A stretch of 64,000 bases of DNA from Corbicula japonica (lineage: Eukaryota > Mollusca > Bivalvia > Venerida > Cyrenidae). The notes beneath the pieces are model-generated. The model worked only from the letters and a program-made list of their open reading frames with translations. It searched no databases and was not told the DNA's origin. The DNA is taken from positions 10,672,849 to 10,736,848 of the forward strand of contig JAZAYU010000011.1 in the NCBI GenBank assembly GCA_038501625.1. The letters are read 5' to 3'. Made by a program: the position numbers and the translations under genes. Below, piece after piece: positions 13,644-26,229 of the stretch (positions are counted from its first letter, which is position 1; each line of letters starts with the position of its first letter).

Positions 13644-14179
13644 TGGTTTGCAGCTGGCTTACAATATACGACCAAAGTTATTGAAACACGGGATTGTGCG
13701 CGATGGAGATCGTTATTACACATAATAAATGAAGATTAATATGTATACAGATAAATGTTGTTTTTTTTGCCTTATTAATGTCAAACGAGTTTTCTTTCTT
13801 TACATTTATTATACATGTTTACATATCTTACACTCTTATCTTTAATGACATATATCCGGAAGCAACATAAATAAGACAGAGGCAAGCGAACTTGCTTTAA
13901 AAAAAGAAAACCAAATTAAATATCAGCATATATCGATTAAATGTCAGCATATATCAACATAGAGCAAACAATAAAAGAATACATTTAACATATCTTAATA
14001 CAAATAGAATTGCTAAAACTGGTTTGTTTGATGACTGTGCTCCATATGCAAATGACAAAACGTTGTCGGACATTTGTTAAACAATTCATATTTTTGCAAC
14101 ATTTTTATATTTCAAAACACATTTGACCGACTTACTTTTTTAATTCTGGTGATCTAAATGACATGAGAAAATTTAAGAT

Positions 14180-14920
14180 AATTTTAGAAAATGACATTGC
14201 ATCTATCTGGGAGCGAACCCGCACCGTCACGGCGACAGCTATCCGGGACAGTCCCAAAAAGGGTGATCGTATAGCACTGATATACGTTATCATCACTGCA
14301 GGACATCGGTAACGGGTTATTTTACTGATAACAGTACTGAGTATATGTACGGGGAGACTTTTTAATGTCGCCACACTGCACAAATAGCGCTACTGTGAAT
14401 TTCAAATGATATTGCCTATACCTGGGAGCGAACCCGCACAGTCGCAGAGACAGCGCATAGCCCTGCAATTCCGACGACGCAACCAATTGAGCTACCCGGG
14501 ACAAACCCAAAAAAGGTTGTTTGGATAGCCCTGATATACATTATTATCACTGAAGAATATCGGTAACGGGTTATTTTACTAATAACAGAACTGACTTTAT
14601 GTACGGGGAGACTTTTTACGGCCGCCACACTGCACAAATAGCGCTACTTTTAATTTCAAATGATATTTCCTATACCTGGGAGCGAACCCGCACAGTCGCG
14701 GAGACAGCACCTAGCCTGCAATTCCGACGACGCAACCAATTGAACTACCCGGGACAACCAAAAAAATTTTCATCGGATAGCTCTGATTTACGTTATCATC
14801 ACTGAAGAACACCGGTTACGTGTTATTTTACTGATTATAAGTACGGGGAGACTTTTTACGGCCTCCACACTGCACAAATAGCGCTACTGTGAATTTCAAA
14901 TAATATTGCCTCTACCTTGG
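14180..14920 (-). repeat. Tandem tRNA-like repeat, three to four units of about 215-255 bp
   Basis: Each unit, read on the minus strand, runs through GTGTGGCGGC, CTCCCCGTACAT, AAAATAACCCGTTACCG, GTTGTCCCGGGTAGCTCAAT and GGTTCGCTCCCAG. The last two resemble pol III boxes A and B. The box-B-like cores lie at about 14210, 14427 and 14680. The array is absent from block A. Confidence 0.75.
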
Positions 14921-16285
14921 AGCCCATGTTTCTGTGAATATATCCCTTTTATTTAATGATCAAGCTTATTGTATAAGTACTTGCTTTAAATACAGCATAG
15001 TATAAGCTTTATTGATTCAGTTACAAGTTTTGCAGATTACTGCCCAGACAGTCTCATAAGTCAATATAAATGTCTGTTTTTGCATATTAAGTGTCAACCA
15101 CGTCTATTGTCAAAACTATGTTTCACCTGAATTACGTTTTATGAGATGCACAAGACACAAGGACAAAAATATAAAGATTGAACTACAATACTAGAGAAAG
15201 ATATTGTCTATCAAACTGATCTAAACAGTTGCTTTAATTTGTTGATATATTTCTTTTTACTCGGTCTTTTTAACCTTTTTTTATTCTCTTTTTCAAGAAA
15301 ATCAGTACTAAATTTTTTAAACGTTTTTTAAGTGTTCCACGTTAATTTAAAGTCATCGGCATGTAAATTGTAATCTTAAAAATGGGAGGATTGGACTGAA
15401 ATACTGGCTTGGTGTGATAATGCCAATGTAAAAAACCTCGAAACCCATCATTTACATAATCAAACATTATAAAAGCATACCGTATATCAGTAAACTTGTG
15501 GGAACATCATTATTATTGTTCTAAATATAAAAAACAAGCAATAAATATATTAAATGGTTTGTCTTAAGACAGAAAAAAACGTGGAACAACAAACAGTAAC
15601 AATGGGAAATATAAACAAGTATCGTCTTACTAGTATGTTTCACTACGAAATCTTTATCATACTTGCAGTTACATTCAAATATTTACAATGCAGGTAAATG
15701 TTTGATTCATTTAACATGTGTAGCTGAGCCTAAGTCTTAACAAGGAAAGGATAAATAAGTTATTACTAGTCGAGCCATCTTCAGGCATTACTTGACTCAC
15801 CAGCATTCAGTCCTGGCTAATACTGCTGACAACAATACTAAGATAGGTTGACACCAGCGGGAAAAGCGGCCACTCGGGGACAGCCAGTTCTGTAGTTAAA
15901 CATGCTTGCCAAATGCAGAACTGACTTACCGTGTCACCCACTAACTAACCGAACCACTGCATCTCTCCCATTTCAAACGACGTTCGCTACTTTGTTAAAT
16001 TATTATTTTTAATTAACCCTTGTCAACTCCTTTGTTAATATTGATTACGATTTTTTAAGATTTGACATGAACTTTTATTATTAACAAAACTTGAACCTGG
16101 AAACTTAGACACTCCAAACTCCACTTCTTGCTATTAGCTTGTCAAAATGTTTTATCTTGCAATGGTAATAAACTGGATTGCCTACACCAGGAATCTAGAA
16201 AGCTTAGCGATCTACCTATACTTAAAAAAAAGAATTAAAAGTCACAATGGCTGTTTCTTCCAGTTCATATAACATTATTTAAAAG

Positions 16286-16362
16286 TAAAATGTGCATATC
16301 AGGAATCGCCACACTCACAAAACACAGCATCTCAGCCTCTCCACGCAGCGAAAAAGAAGAGA

Positions 16363-16410
<48 letters not shown>

Positions 16411-16740
16411 AACAGGACGCCACAAACAATAAACGAAAAAGAGAACCTTTGGGGATACCGCCTTGGAACGGTCCGTGGCAAAACAAATTGCCACTGGGGG
16501 TTTTAACCAGGTTCTAGGGTGCACCAAGTTCACACTTGCCCCCAACAGGTTCTCATATCACAAAACAAGCACAATTTGTCTTAGTGAAATAACTGCAACC
16601 CACCCATCAGCTTAACAATGTTGCATGCAAAAGCACACAAATATATAAAACATAAGAAGCCAATAGCATTGAAAAGCCAAAGAGGGCGAGTACTCGATGA
16701 CCTTACCGAGACCAGCGTAATTTTTTATAAGCTTTAGTTT
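16286..16740 (-). repeat. R3 copy with a GA microsatellite
   Basis: Starts TGTGCATATCAGGAATCGCC and contains about 40 bp of (GA)n at 16366-16405, then the shared CCTTGGAACGGTC and TTCTAGGGTGCACC segments. The ORFs here (16265-16517) are low-complexity artefacts. Confidence 0.75.
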
Positions 16741-18142
16741 GGTTTATAAGTTCATAAGTTTTATTCCCATTCCGACCCAATATTTTTGTTTTCTTTCAAA
16801 CGATCAGTCATTATTATTTTTCAGGAGTCCCAAAACTTATTTTGAAGGCGTATAAAGAGACAGGAATTGCTAACGAAAACTGGATTGGTCAGTTCTGTAC
16901 AAAAATGTATTAATAGATCTAAATCAAAGTAAATGCATGTACCCCAAAGTTATAAACAACATTTGACAGGGGAATAATTTATACTGGTTGATCAATAGTA
17001 ATTATACATAAAGTTAGAAATAGAATATGTGTGCAAAATGTTTAATTAAAAGTAATTCATTTTATGTCAGTAGTTTAAACACTTTTCAGGTTATAAGACA
17101 CTCAGTATCAGTCTTCAGGTGGGGGGGGGGGCTTCTAATTACTTTTATGTTTTCTTTCTTGGTCACATCATAAAAGGGAAACCTAGTCCAAAGTAGCCTT
17201 TCACAGAGTCCCTTGTAAAAATATTCTTGAACATGAACCGCGACCACCTGACGATAAATCAGCACCAATATTACAAGTAATAAAGGAAATAAATCCAATT
17301 GCATTTGCTCGTAAAAGATCATTTAAGTGCGATAAAAAGATACTATTATCATGAAAAATATCGTAACAATTCTGCGTAAAAAGTTCTCACCACAGATTAC
17401 TTAAATGCACTAATAGATGAACCACCTTCTCTTGTTGTATTGAATTCTTCGTGAAAGCATTCAGCTTCATTAAGTGCATTGCATAAAATTGTCAACTTAA
17501 TGTTTAAATTTCTATTATGAACTAATAATACCAAATACAAACCAATAAAACTTCACTTTTCCCCCTTTTTGAGAGCATTTCATCTTAAACAAAACCAGTA
17601 ACACTGTGATTTTAAGGTATCATTCTTAGATTATAAGAAGTCATTTCGTCTCTGATTTTATTCCGAAGTCGACTCTTCAGTTTCCAGGTAATGAATTTTG
17701 GCATCTGAAATAAAAGTAGTTCGGGTTGGAGAATGCGTTAGATTTTAGAAATGCTGTGAACCAGGCCTTGGGCAAGCGTAACGGAAATTGCAAAGTAAAA
17801 TTCGCATTGTTACGCAAAATGCCTTTCTACTTAATGAGCAAAAATGGTTGAATTTGTTCTTCTTTTAACCCCAGCACTGAGCAGCGGCTCGACTGAACAG
17901 AATATACGAAAACCGAAGCAAATGTTGGACATGCCGAAATATCTTTGCCCAAGATGATAAATCTATAATTTGAGGACACTCTCATATCTCGAGCATCTGA
18001 TCGTTTGCAATGAAGACTAACTAACTCAATTCGAATTTGTTGAGAACTTATTCTATTAGGATCTATAATCCACGTCAATAAGCCATGAGTTTAAATCGAT
18101 TGAGGCCAGGTAATTATTACAGATAGCGCTACCTCGGAATGT

Positions 18143-18352
18143 TCATACTGATGTAATTAGTTTGGTTTTATCAGCGGTCGTTTCCGGTCTAGGAATTATC
18201 CTCTCTGTAATTGAGGTATGTGTCTCTTGCACGCGATGACACTCATCTGACGGCTTTTTATGTATTTGTTCACAAAATTTACGTAAGATAACAGATATTG
18301 CGTTGAATTCTAAAGCCCTGATAAGGCATCCAAGGAAACAAGACTTTTCCAT
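18143..18352 (-). pseudogene. Block B copy of the 89-residue ORF, truncated by a stop
   Basis: 69 residues nearly identical to the block A ORF at 7850-8119, then an in-frame TGA where A has CGA. The remaining 20 codons are still present downstream. Confidence 0.3.
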
Positions 18353-19039
18353 TTATTACAGTACATAGTAAATGTATGATTTAAACAAATTTCTTGACAC
18401 ATGTTTAAAAGATCAACTTCCAAAAAAATAACAAGCGAAAAAAATGTGCAATACTTACTGGGAAATTGTTTAAAACATAAACTTCTTCAAAACAATTGTA
18501 ACGTGCCCCGAGCGGTAGGCACATAAAACAGACTATTTGTCTCAGCCAATATATATAATTTTTCTCCTACAATGATTAAAGATATGCTAAAGCAATGCGT
18601 ATTGTTTTGAACAATATAATTAATTTTTCTTGAGCTACCTTGCTCCAAAATGATTATAATGATTTCAGAAATGATTGGGGTGAAACAAAATAATCAAGGT
18701 TAGAATCAGCCGAACTTATGCAAAGACAATGAACCACCTGGACAAAATAATTACTCTTAAACCAAATTCCCAACCACTCTTCCTGAACAAAATCACAGTC
18801 TGAAACAAAACAATCTCACACTTACTTCCAGGACATTTTCAGCACACACGCTAAGCAATAAACTATAAGAACCACTTATTCCAGACAATGAAGTTTCGAA
18901 CCAAAAGTTTCAACACACAATAACAATCTTACAACAATTAAATCTGAGCACTTTAACTTTCAAACAGTGCTCAACAAAGTCATGAACAAATCACCATCAA
19001 AACAAACCTCAAGCAAAACACCTTCAAAATACGCTCAAC

Positions 19040-19450
19040 ACTAACACCCTGCTGGACAAAAGTGCCTCAGACCTATGTGATATCCCGAGGATACGAGAAC
19101 CTCTACGTCAGCAATAGTCTGAGAACACTGTCTAACCTAAAACCTATCCTCAACGCCTACTCTGAAGCTACCTGAGGGACAGAAGTGTCTCAGACGCATG
19201 TGTTTCCAGCAATTGTCTGAAGGCACTGTCTAGAAACCCTACCCTCAACACTTGCGCTCAAACTACCTTACAAGTGTCCCAGACGCATGTGTTTCCAGCA
19301 ATTGTCTAAGGACACTATCTAAAATAACCTACGCTCAACACCTATTCTGATTTAGGGACACAAGTGTCTCACACCTATTCTGATTTAGGGACACAAGTGT
19401 CTCACAATGTCGCATGTGTTTCCAGCAATTGTCTGAAGACACTATCTCAA
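19040..19450. repeat. Imperfect subrepeat array of about 60-75 bp units
   Basis: CATGTGTTTCCAGCAATTGT and AGTGTCTCAGAC recur four to five times inside the insertion. Confidence 0.7.
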
Positions 19451-19647
19451 AACCCTATCAACCCTAGCTTCAACCAATACTATTCACATCATACATGTTG
19501 AATGATACAACCGGTCAATATGCCCTAGTACGGAGCTGTACTATATTGGACCTATAATGCAGACCAAAATGTTGACTCAAAATTCAACCATGTGAATACC
19601 TCGGCACTCGGCGACAAACTGCCCTGTAGCAGCAGTAGTATGTTGGT

Positions 19648-20355
19648 TTATTTATAGACACCATCGGCAAGCCATGTAGGCGTCTGTCTATAGGTATTCT
19701 TCTTCTTGTCGAATTTCTTCTTTCTTCTGTCTTCTTTAACATTTCCTTTTCGGTCGAATTTCTTCTTTCTTCTGGGATCCATCCTCTCCACCCTCGGACT
19801 GCCTGTCCTTTCGGAACGTGAATGAAGAGGACGCATTTCTTCCAACTAAGTTGATGTCCCTTGTTGTCGATTGGCTGGTTCAGTTGTTACTATTTTTAGT
19901 AAATTTCTTTTGTTCGTTGACCTAGATGTAGCTGACCTAGTTGTGGAGTGCTTCTTTTGTCGTTCTTCTGATTGGTCGCCTTTTAAGAGCCACACTCCCT
20001 GATGTTTGTCTGGAGAGATCGTCTGCTGGTTTCGCTTGATTGTCGTCGGTTCTGCCATCTGTGGATCCCACATCCCCTTGTCTGACCGCCGGTTTGAGAG
20101 CTCTGCTTTTGAAAACCTGGGGCTGTAGAAGGCCCCGCCGCTGTCCTCATGCAGATTTGATCGCCCCATGGTAAATTTCTCGGAGAGGGTCAACGATGCG
20201 GCGTATCGCGTCCGAAGTCCAGCAGCGGGGCCCACCAGGCGGACCCCGCACACGGCAGAGGAGATAATGATGTCCGTATGTGGCAGCACATAACTATCGG
20301 CGACCCTCTTGACTCCAGCTGACCATCTCTCCAGTGCCCTCTCCACGACGTGCAC
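19648..20355 (-). CDS. Unknown GC-rich ORF pair in one frame, split by a single TAG
   Basis: Two open stretches (20355 to 19849, then 19845 to 19648) share a frame with only a TAG at 19846-19848 between them. A likely real start is the ATG near 20168 (MGRSNLHEDSGGAFY). The C-terminal part is basic and repetitive (RRKKKFDRKGNVKEDRRKK). TATAAAAG lies upstream on the same strand at about 20400-20408. Base composition is clearly more GC-rich than the surroundings. No domain recognised; possibly a transposon protein or a captured host fragment. Confidence 0.35.
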
Positions 20356-20397
20356 GTCTCAGGGAGTTCGGAGAGGGCCCTATAGCAATAAACGGTA

Positions 20398-20410
20398 ATT
20401 GCTTTTATAC
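20398..20410 (-). promoter_or_regulatory. TATA-like box ahead of the GC-rich ORF
   Basis: GGTATAAAAGC on the minus strand, 45 nt upstream of the open frame's first possible codon (20355) and about 230 nt before its first ATG. Confidence 0.35.
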
Positions 20411-23249
20411 CTTCCGACGGAAGTCCTCGGACTTTACTGTTCAATCACACTAATTTTTACACAAAGCATTCAAATGACCAAAAGGATTTAGCAGTTAGAC
20501 TCGGTCCTAGCTAAATCAGCAAATATTTTTCCTCACACAATTTTCAAACGAAAAAAAAATGTGCAATACTGATTGGGAAATTTTAAGTTTTTAGTTTATA
20601 CTCGATTAGTGAGCAATAACTAATGTGCCATTTTATTATGTTTGAATTTATAACCAGAGTATCACGTGACTTTTTACTTATCTATATGAATTGATCACTC
20701 GTATTGTTGTTCTTTGCTGAAAAATCTCGTAAAAAAGTTTGATTTTACATGGCATTGGGTTGGTATCAGATTAACACATAATTATAACATTATGAAAATG
20801 GAGCGCGTCACGGGAAAAGGTACCTTCGGACAGTTGATGTCAGTCCTTCAAATGACGTCATAAAGTTGATCAGACTACATTAATTATTATGCATTTCGCG
20901 GTAAAATATCATTTTATTGTCTAAATGAGTAAGACAATCACTTTTAAGTTATGAGAAACTAAAAGATAGTTGTAATTTCTTTCCAAATATAGTAACGACT
21001 AAAATGTAACAAAATGTGACCGAACGTACCTTTTCCCGTGACGCGCCCCATTTTCATAATGTTATATGTGTTAATATGCCCCATTTCTATTACACTTAGT
21101 GCCTAAATATACACGTTATAACTGATTATGGATAAGTAGACAGTCACTAGACACTCGTTTTATATAACCAAGAATGATATAATGGCAGATGAGAGCGAAT
21201 ATAATAAAAATTGTTCCAGTGATCAATAATCATCAAACAAGAACATGACTTTATTTAATTTGTAAAACTCCTTGCTAATTAACCATATTTAAATGTACGT
21301 GACTGTCATGTGACTATTTAAGTATGATAAAACTACTAGTTATAATTATTGCAAAGAAGAAAACAATAATCGTAAGAATACTCGGTTCTACTGAAATTCA
21401 ATGTTGATTCTACGTCTACCAGAAATGTTTTCTTGGTGAAGAAGACGTTATAAAAGATAAGTAATCTTTTTTTTCACTTCATCTATCAAACGAATCGGAG
21501 GTTATTTGTTTTTAATGTGTTAGATTTATTTTTGTTCTTAAGAATCAATAGGAATAGGAGCCCGTGATGAAATATAACAATGCAGGATGCAAGTATGCAA
21601 GTATCTGATAAATGAGAACAAAAAAGCTGGAACATTCCATGTATTCATAAAAAATTGACAACTTGAAAATTGACACGTGTGTTTATCGTTTAAGTTGTGT
21701 GATATTTTAAATATATGCAACATTTTTTTCAATAAAGTGTTTGTAATGATTTGGTCTAATGTTTATTTTGAAAATATCCTAAGCTTTTAAGAAAAACGAC
21801 TTGAAAGTTTGTGCATTAACCCACCAAATGAGCATATTTGCGCATTTTTAGGCCTAATAGAAACAACCCAACAAAACCTATAAATAAGTAAAGGGAGATC
21901 TACCTGTTTAAAGCTGCTCTTGGATCAATTATTTATTTGCGGACTGAACATTGAGGATTTTGCTTTGTTGTAAAACACACAATTAGAGAAAACAATGATG
22001 AGTTTGTTTTAAATTTCTTGAAGGTCATGCTTATTGTAATAAAATGTTGAAATCCGTTACAAAAAAACCCATTCAAAATCTTGAAATAAATCAAGAGGAA
22101 TTTTCTAGTGAAATTTTCTCATAAGAAATGAATTAGATATTTATTTTGATGTTTAATTAACATCTCTGAGAGAATTAAGTTCCTTGTTCTGGTCATTCCT
22201 CTTCGATAACTGTCATATATATTTTGAAAACTTTAATTAAAAAAAACTCACTATACTGTTTGCTGAACCTTGAAAAAATAAAATTGGTGAGTCTATTTGT
22301 TACTTTATAAGATTGAATAAGTTTTGAAGCAGTTCTGGGCCGAAGACAATAAAACTGAGAACGGAGATAAGTCATAAATCTCGAGCATCTCATTGGCTGA
22401 AGTGAATACTGAGGAGACTGGTCTCCAGTTTTAGGTACAGAAACTAAATGATGATTTCTAACTTCCCTTCAGATGATGTATGGCATCAATAATTTGATTC
22501 TCATGCTTTCAAAGCTGGGCATTACCTCGAGAACATTTTATGCATTTAGAACTCTCGTAACACTGTTCCAATTCTTGATGGTTTGAATCTTTAGACCTTA
22601 GATTTAGCATGTTTGCACTCAACTGAACTATTTTAAGTCGCATAATCAATGTGAATCAATGTAAACTTTCAATCGTTATATCCAATGTTTTCAAAAATAT
22701 ATTTTTCTTAAGTCAGTACTTCAAGGTCTAAGATTACGTTCAAATCTCATCACATAAACATAGATAAATACATCACTTTACATTTGAACATGAATTAATT
22801 TGGCCAAGTTTAGTTTCCGTTTAAATGTTGGACATGCATGAAGATTTCTTGAAAAAAGATGCATACATGTATTTTGAGAAATTGTGCAAATGACTTATAC
22901 AACTAATTTTTTTTGCAGAAAGCTACAATTGGTTTTCTTATTTGACTTCGTGCGAGTATCCCCGTTTATTTTTTTTATACATGATCTGTTTACACAAAAC
23001 ACACACGTGTAATTTAATATAGATGTAAACTTACGTGTAATTTAATATAGATGTAAACTTAACGATTGATTATTCGTTTTCCTAAACAAGTATTTATCTT
23101 AATTCTTTAAACATGTTTAATCCATGATTGCATTTTACTTGCATGTGTTCTATAACCATCTAATATTACAGTATAACCGTTGTTTCTAACTGAAATAAAA
23201 CTTATCACGAAAGTTACAGTTTTTGTGCATATTAATATACATAGGAAGG

Positions 23250-23761
23250 TGAAATATGCATATCAGGGATCGCCACATTCAGAAAAAAACAGCCTCCCCA
23301 CACAGTCAAGAAGAACAGAGAAGGAGAGAGCATGGTTAATAAAAGGATCAGTTTTAAAAAAAGACACCACTAACAATAAACAAAAATGAGAACCCGAGGG
23401 GTTACCGCCTTGGAACGGTCAGTGGCAAATCAAATTGCCACTGGGGGTTTTAACCAGGTTCTAGGGTGCACCACACTTGCCCCAACAGGTTCTCATAACA
23501 TAAAACAAGTACAAGTTGTCTTGGTAAAAAAACTCCAACCCACTTATCGGCTCAACAATGTTGCATGCAAAAGCACACACAACATATAAAACATAAGATG
23601 CTAATAGCATTGCAAAGCCAAAGGGCGGGTACTCAATGATCTTACCGAGACCAGAGCTCCTGGAGTAAAATCAGCAAGAACACGATGACAGGGATAAAAG
23701 AAACAAATCGAGCTTCTAGGTTCTTTTAAGAAAAGATTTCCCCAATAACCTTCATAAACTC
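23250..23761 (-). repeat. Tail region of the retroelement (R3 family)
   Basis: Immediately follows the reverse-transcriptase fragment in its sense direction and ends at CCTGATATGCATATTTCACC. The same 400-500 bp occurs without the ORF elsewhere in the window (705-1330, 16286-16740, 25207-25365, 28500-28896), so those copies look like 5'-truncated retroelement ends. Confidence 0.7.
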
Positions 23762-24466
23762 TTAAACCCCTGCCACCGTCGTGCAACCAAAGAGGTAAGC
23801 AGAATGATCAACTGTAGAAGGGTTAATCACCAGGCCTGCAGAGCGCTGTAAAATATCATGTTGGTAACCTTTCTTTTTAAATTTACAGATGGTTTTTACG
23901 AATAACCGGGAGAAATTAACATTCCCTTTTATCTTCTTTAGTTTATAAATTAAATCTCCATAAAAAACTGGCAGTGAAATACCTTGTTGCAAAAGTGATT
24001 TTGAACTGCACCTGTATTTATGAATTAAATCTGGGTATCGGCGATAAAACTTGCAAAAGGTTTTCCTTAATTTGTGATACCGATAACCTTGTTTTAAAAG
24101 TTTTTCTGTAATGCAAAGATTACGTTCATTTAAATCATTAACATCGTTGCAAGCTCTTGAAAAGCGAACAAGCTGTGAGATATAAACCCCATAAGATGTT
24201 GCACGGGGAACATCGCCGTCTAAAAACGGAAAATTTACTATACTAAAATTAAAATCATCTCTTTTATCATAAATTTTAGTAGTGACGTAACCATTTTCAA
24301 TGGACAGATTTAGATCGAGAAAGTTTGCTTGCTTTTCTGAAGTGTTCGCTTTTTTAAGTTGTAGTTCTTTAGGATAAATCTTATTAACCAGTAATGGAAA
24401 ATGGTTATTATCTATATTAAATGAATCATCAAGGTACCTCGAGGTGTTGTTAAAAATGTAATTATA
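23762..24466 (-). pseudogene. 5'-truncated reverse-transcriptase ORF fragment
   Basis: Open for 235 codons without an ATG. It begins at FNNTSRYLDD, whose YLDD matches the catalytic Y-x-D-D of reverse transcriptases. It continues with YPKELQLKKAN, a YDKRDDFNFSIVNFPFL segment, YGVYISQLVRFSRACND and LPVFYGDLIYKL. This series is familiar from unclassified retroelement proteins common in cnidarian and mollusc genomes; I cannot assign it confidently to Penelope-like or LINE type. The upstream fingers and palm are missing, and a stop ends the frame at GCTTVAGV, with a second frame (23601-23786) continuing GRGLRVYEGYWGNLF. It is an insertion in block B relative to A. Confidence 0.75.
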
Positions 24467-25206
24467 TCATCTTGATATATCTTATATCGAACACAACATA
24501 TAAAAGGTTACTTCAAAGTTTATTCAGTGACTTTTAATTTAATTTGTCATCTTTGCATATTTGTTTTCATTCAAACGAGCGGTGTGTTCTGGCAAATATT
24601 CACCTTTTACCGTGTGTGGCTATTCCTTTAAAATCGTCTTCTTCATCTTGTGTATTTGTTATCTTATTTACCGAACTAACTCTCAATACAAGACAACGTT
24701 CAAATTGAACTTGTTTTCAATATGAATACAAAACTGGTTAATGCAAAAAATCAGTTTGTCATGGTTAGTGAAAAATTACTTTCAAAGTAGGGAGGCTCAA
24801 AACAAGAGAAACTTAGATAGGCTAACTAAAAAATGTCATAAATCTTTATATTCTATTTGTCGACCCGCAGCTAAAAGTCAAGATGATTAAATTTATTTTC
24901 TAGAAAATATAGAGCAGTGGAAATCAGTGAATAGGAGAAAATTGCGATCAGCCTGTAAGTAATGGTTTGCAGCTGACTTATCGTATATGACTAAAGTTAT
25001 TGAAACACAGCATATTATGCGCGATGGAGTTCGTTATTACACTTTATAAATGAAGATTAATACGTTTACAGATCAATGTTTGTTTGCTTTATTTATATCA
25101 AACGGGGTTTTTCTTTGCATTTATTATACATGTTTACATTTCTTACAATAATCACAATAATCCGAAAAACATTAATAATACATGCTGTAACCAGCAAATG
25201 TTATCA

Positions 25207-25365
25207 AAAGGTGAAATATGCATATCAGGAATCGCCACATTCAGAAAAAACAGCCTCCCCACACAGTCAAGAAGAAGAGAGGGAGAGAGCATGGTTAATA
25301 AAATGATCAGTTTCAAAAGAGACACCACTAACAATTAACAAAAATGAGAACCCGAGGGGTTAAGA
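25207..25365 (-). repeat. Short R3 fragment
   Basis: Shares GGTGAAATATGCATATCAGG and the following roughly 150 bp with the copy at 25442, then breaks off at GGGGTTAAG. Confidence 0.7.
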
Positions 25366-25441
25366 CCCTGTTTTTAATAATATTCAGTATTAATATGAAG
25401 AAATTTGCATGTGCATACAAAACCAACTAAATAAGAAAAAA

Positions 25442-26005
25442 AAGGTGAAATATGCATATCAGGAATCACCACAGTCAGAAAAAACAGCCTCCCCACACAG
25501 TCAAGAAGAAGAGAGGGGTAGAGAGCATGGTTAATAAAATAATCAGTTTCAAAAAAGACACCACTAACAATAAACAAAAATGAGAACCCGAGGGGTTACC
25601 GCCTTGGAACGGTCAGTGGCAAATCAAATTGCCACTGGGGGTTTAAACCAGGTTCTAGGGTGCACCAACCTCACACTTGCCCCAACAGGTTCTCATATCA
25701 CAAAACAAGCACAAGTTGTCTTGGTGAAAAGACTCCAACCCACTTATCTGCTTAACAATGTTGCATGCAAAAGCACACAAACATATAAAACATAAGAAGC
25801 TAAGAGCATTGCAAAGCCGAAAGGGGTACTCAGTGATCTTACCGAGACCAGAGCTCCTGGAGTAAAATCAGCAAGAACACGATGACAGGGATAAAAGAAA
25901 CAAATCGAGTTTCTAGGTTCTTTTAAGAAAAGATTTCCCCAATAACCTTCATAAACTCTTAAACCCCTGCCACCGTCGTGCAACCAAGGCCAGTAAGACT
26001 GGCAA
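25442..26005 (-). repeat. Second R3 copy carrying the last codons of the retroelement ORF
   Basis: About 95% identical to 23250-23790 by eye, including the GRGLRVYEGYWGNLFLKEPR segment (in 25744-26022), then truncated. It abuts an opposite-orientation fragment (25990-26222). Confidence 0.7.
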
Positions 26006-26222
26006 GTGTGAGGCTGGTACATAGAACCTTATTTAAGCCCACAGTGGCAAAATGATGTTGTTGTTTTTTCCACTGACGGTTCGAAAGAGGTAATTGCTTG
26101 TGATGTCTTATTTGAATTTGATCTTCTTAGCAACCCATGCTCTCTATTCCTCTCTACATTGTGGCTGCGTGGAGAGGCGGTGTTTTCTTGGCGTGGCAAT
26201 TCATGATATGCATACTTCACCT
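25990..26222 (+). repeat. R3 fragment in the opposite orientation
   Basis: Reverse-complement of the R3 end (GATATGCATACTTCACCT at 26205-26222), about 80% similar. It joins the preceding copy head to head. Confidence 0.6.
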
Positions 26223-26229
26223 AATAATT

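Larger units (their letters stand above)
5550..13850 (+). repeat. Block A of a diverged direct tandem duplication
   Basis: Collinear with block B (14030-25170). Examples of matching stretches: 5590 with 14105, 6020-6130 with 15035-15140, 6900-7310 with 17150-17520, 7490-8200 with 17735-18410, 8200-9180 with 20550-21660, 10000-10150 with 21685-21850, 12130-13130 with 21930-22915, and 13190-13840 with 24520-25150. Identity looks about 80-95% by eye. Regions 10240-12075 have no counterpart in B. Confidence 0.85.
18476..20547. mobile_element. Unclassified 2.1-kb insertion in block B
   Basis: Interrupts block A/B collinearity. A roughly 38-bp direct repeat (ATGTGCAATACTGATTGGGA core) occurs on both sides (18434-18474 and 20546-20583), while block A has it once. 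The insert contains a 70-bp subrepeat array, a TATA-like site and a GC-rich reading frame. I do not recognise the family. Confidence 0.55.
14030..25170 (+). repeat. Block B of the tandem duplication, with later insertions
   Basis: Same order as block A but about 2.8 kb longer. The extra length comes from a tRNA-like array (14.2-14.9 kb), a 0.45-kb tail repeat (16.29-16.74 kb), a 2.1-kb insert (18.48-20.55 kb) and a truncated retroelement (about 22.94-24.49 kb). These insertions must postdate the duplication or have been lost from A. Confidence 0.85.

Noticed and set aside
16265..16517. Overlapping ORFs on both strands
   Set aside because: Created by the (GA)n microsatellite and the R3 repeat.
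18083..18142. Calling the block B 89-residue ORF intact
   Set aside because: In-frame TGA at codon 70.
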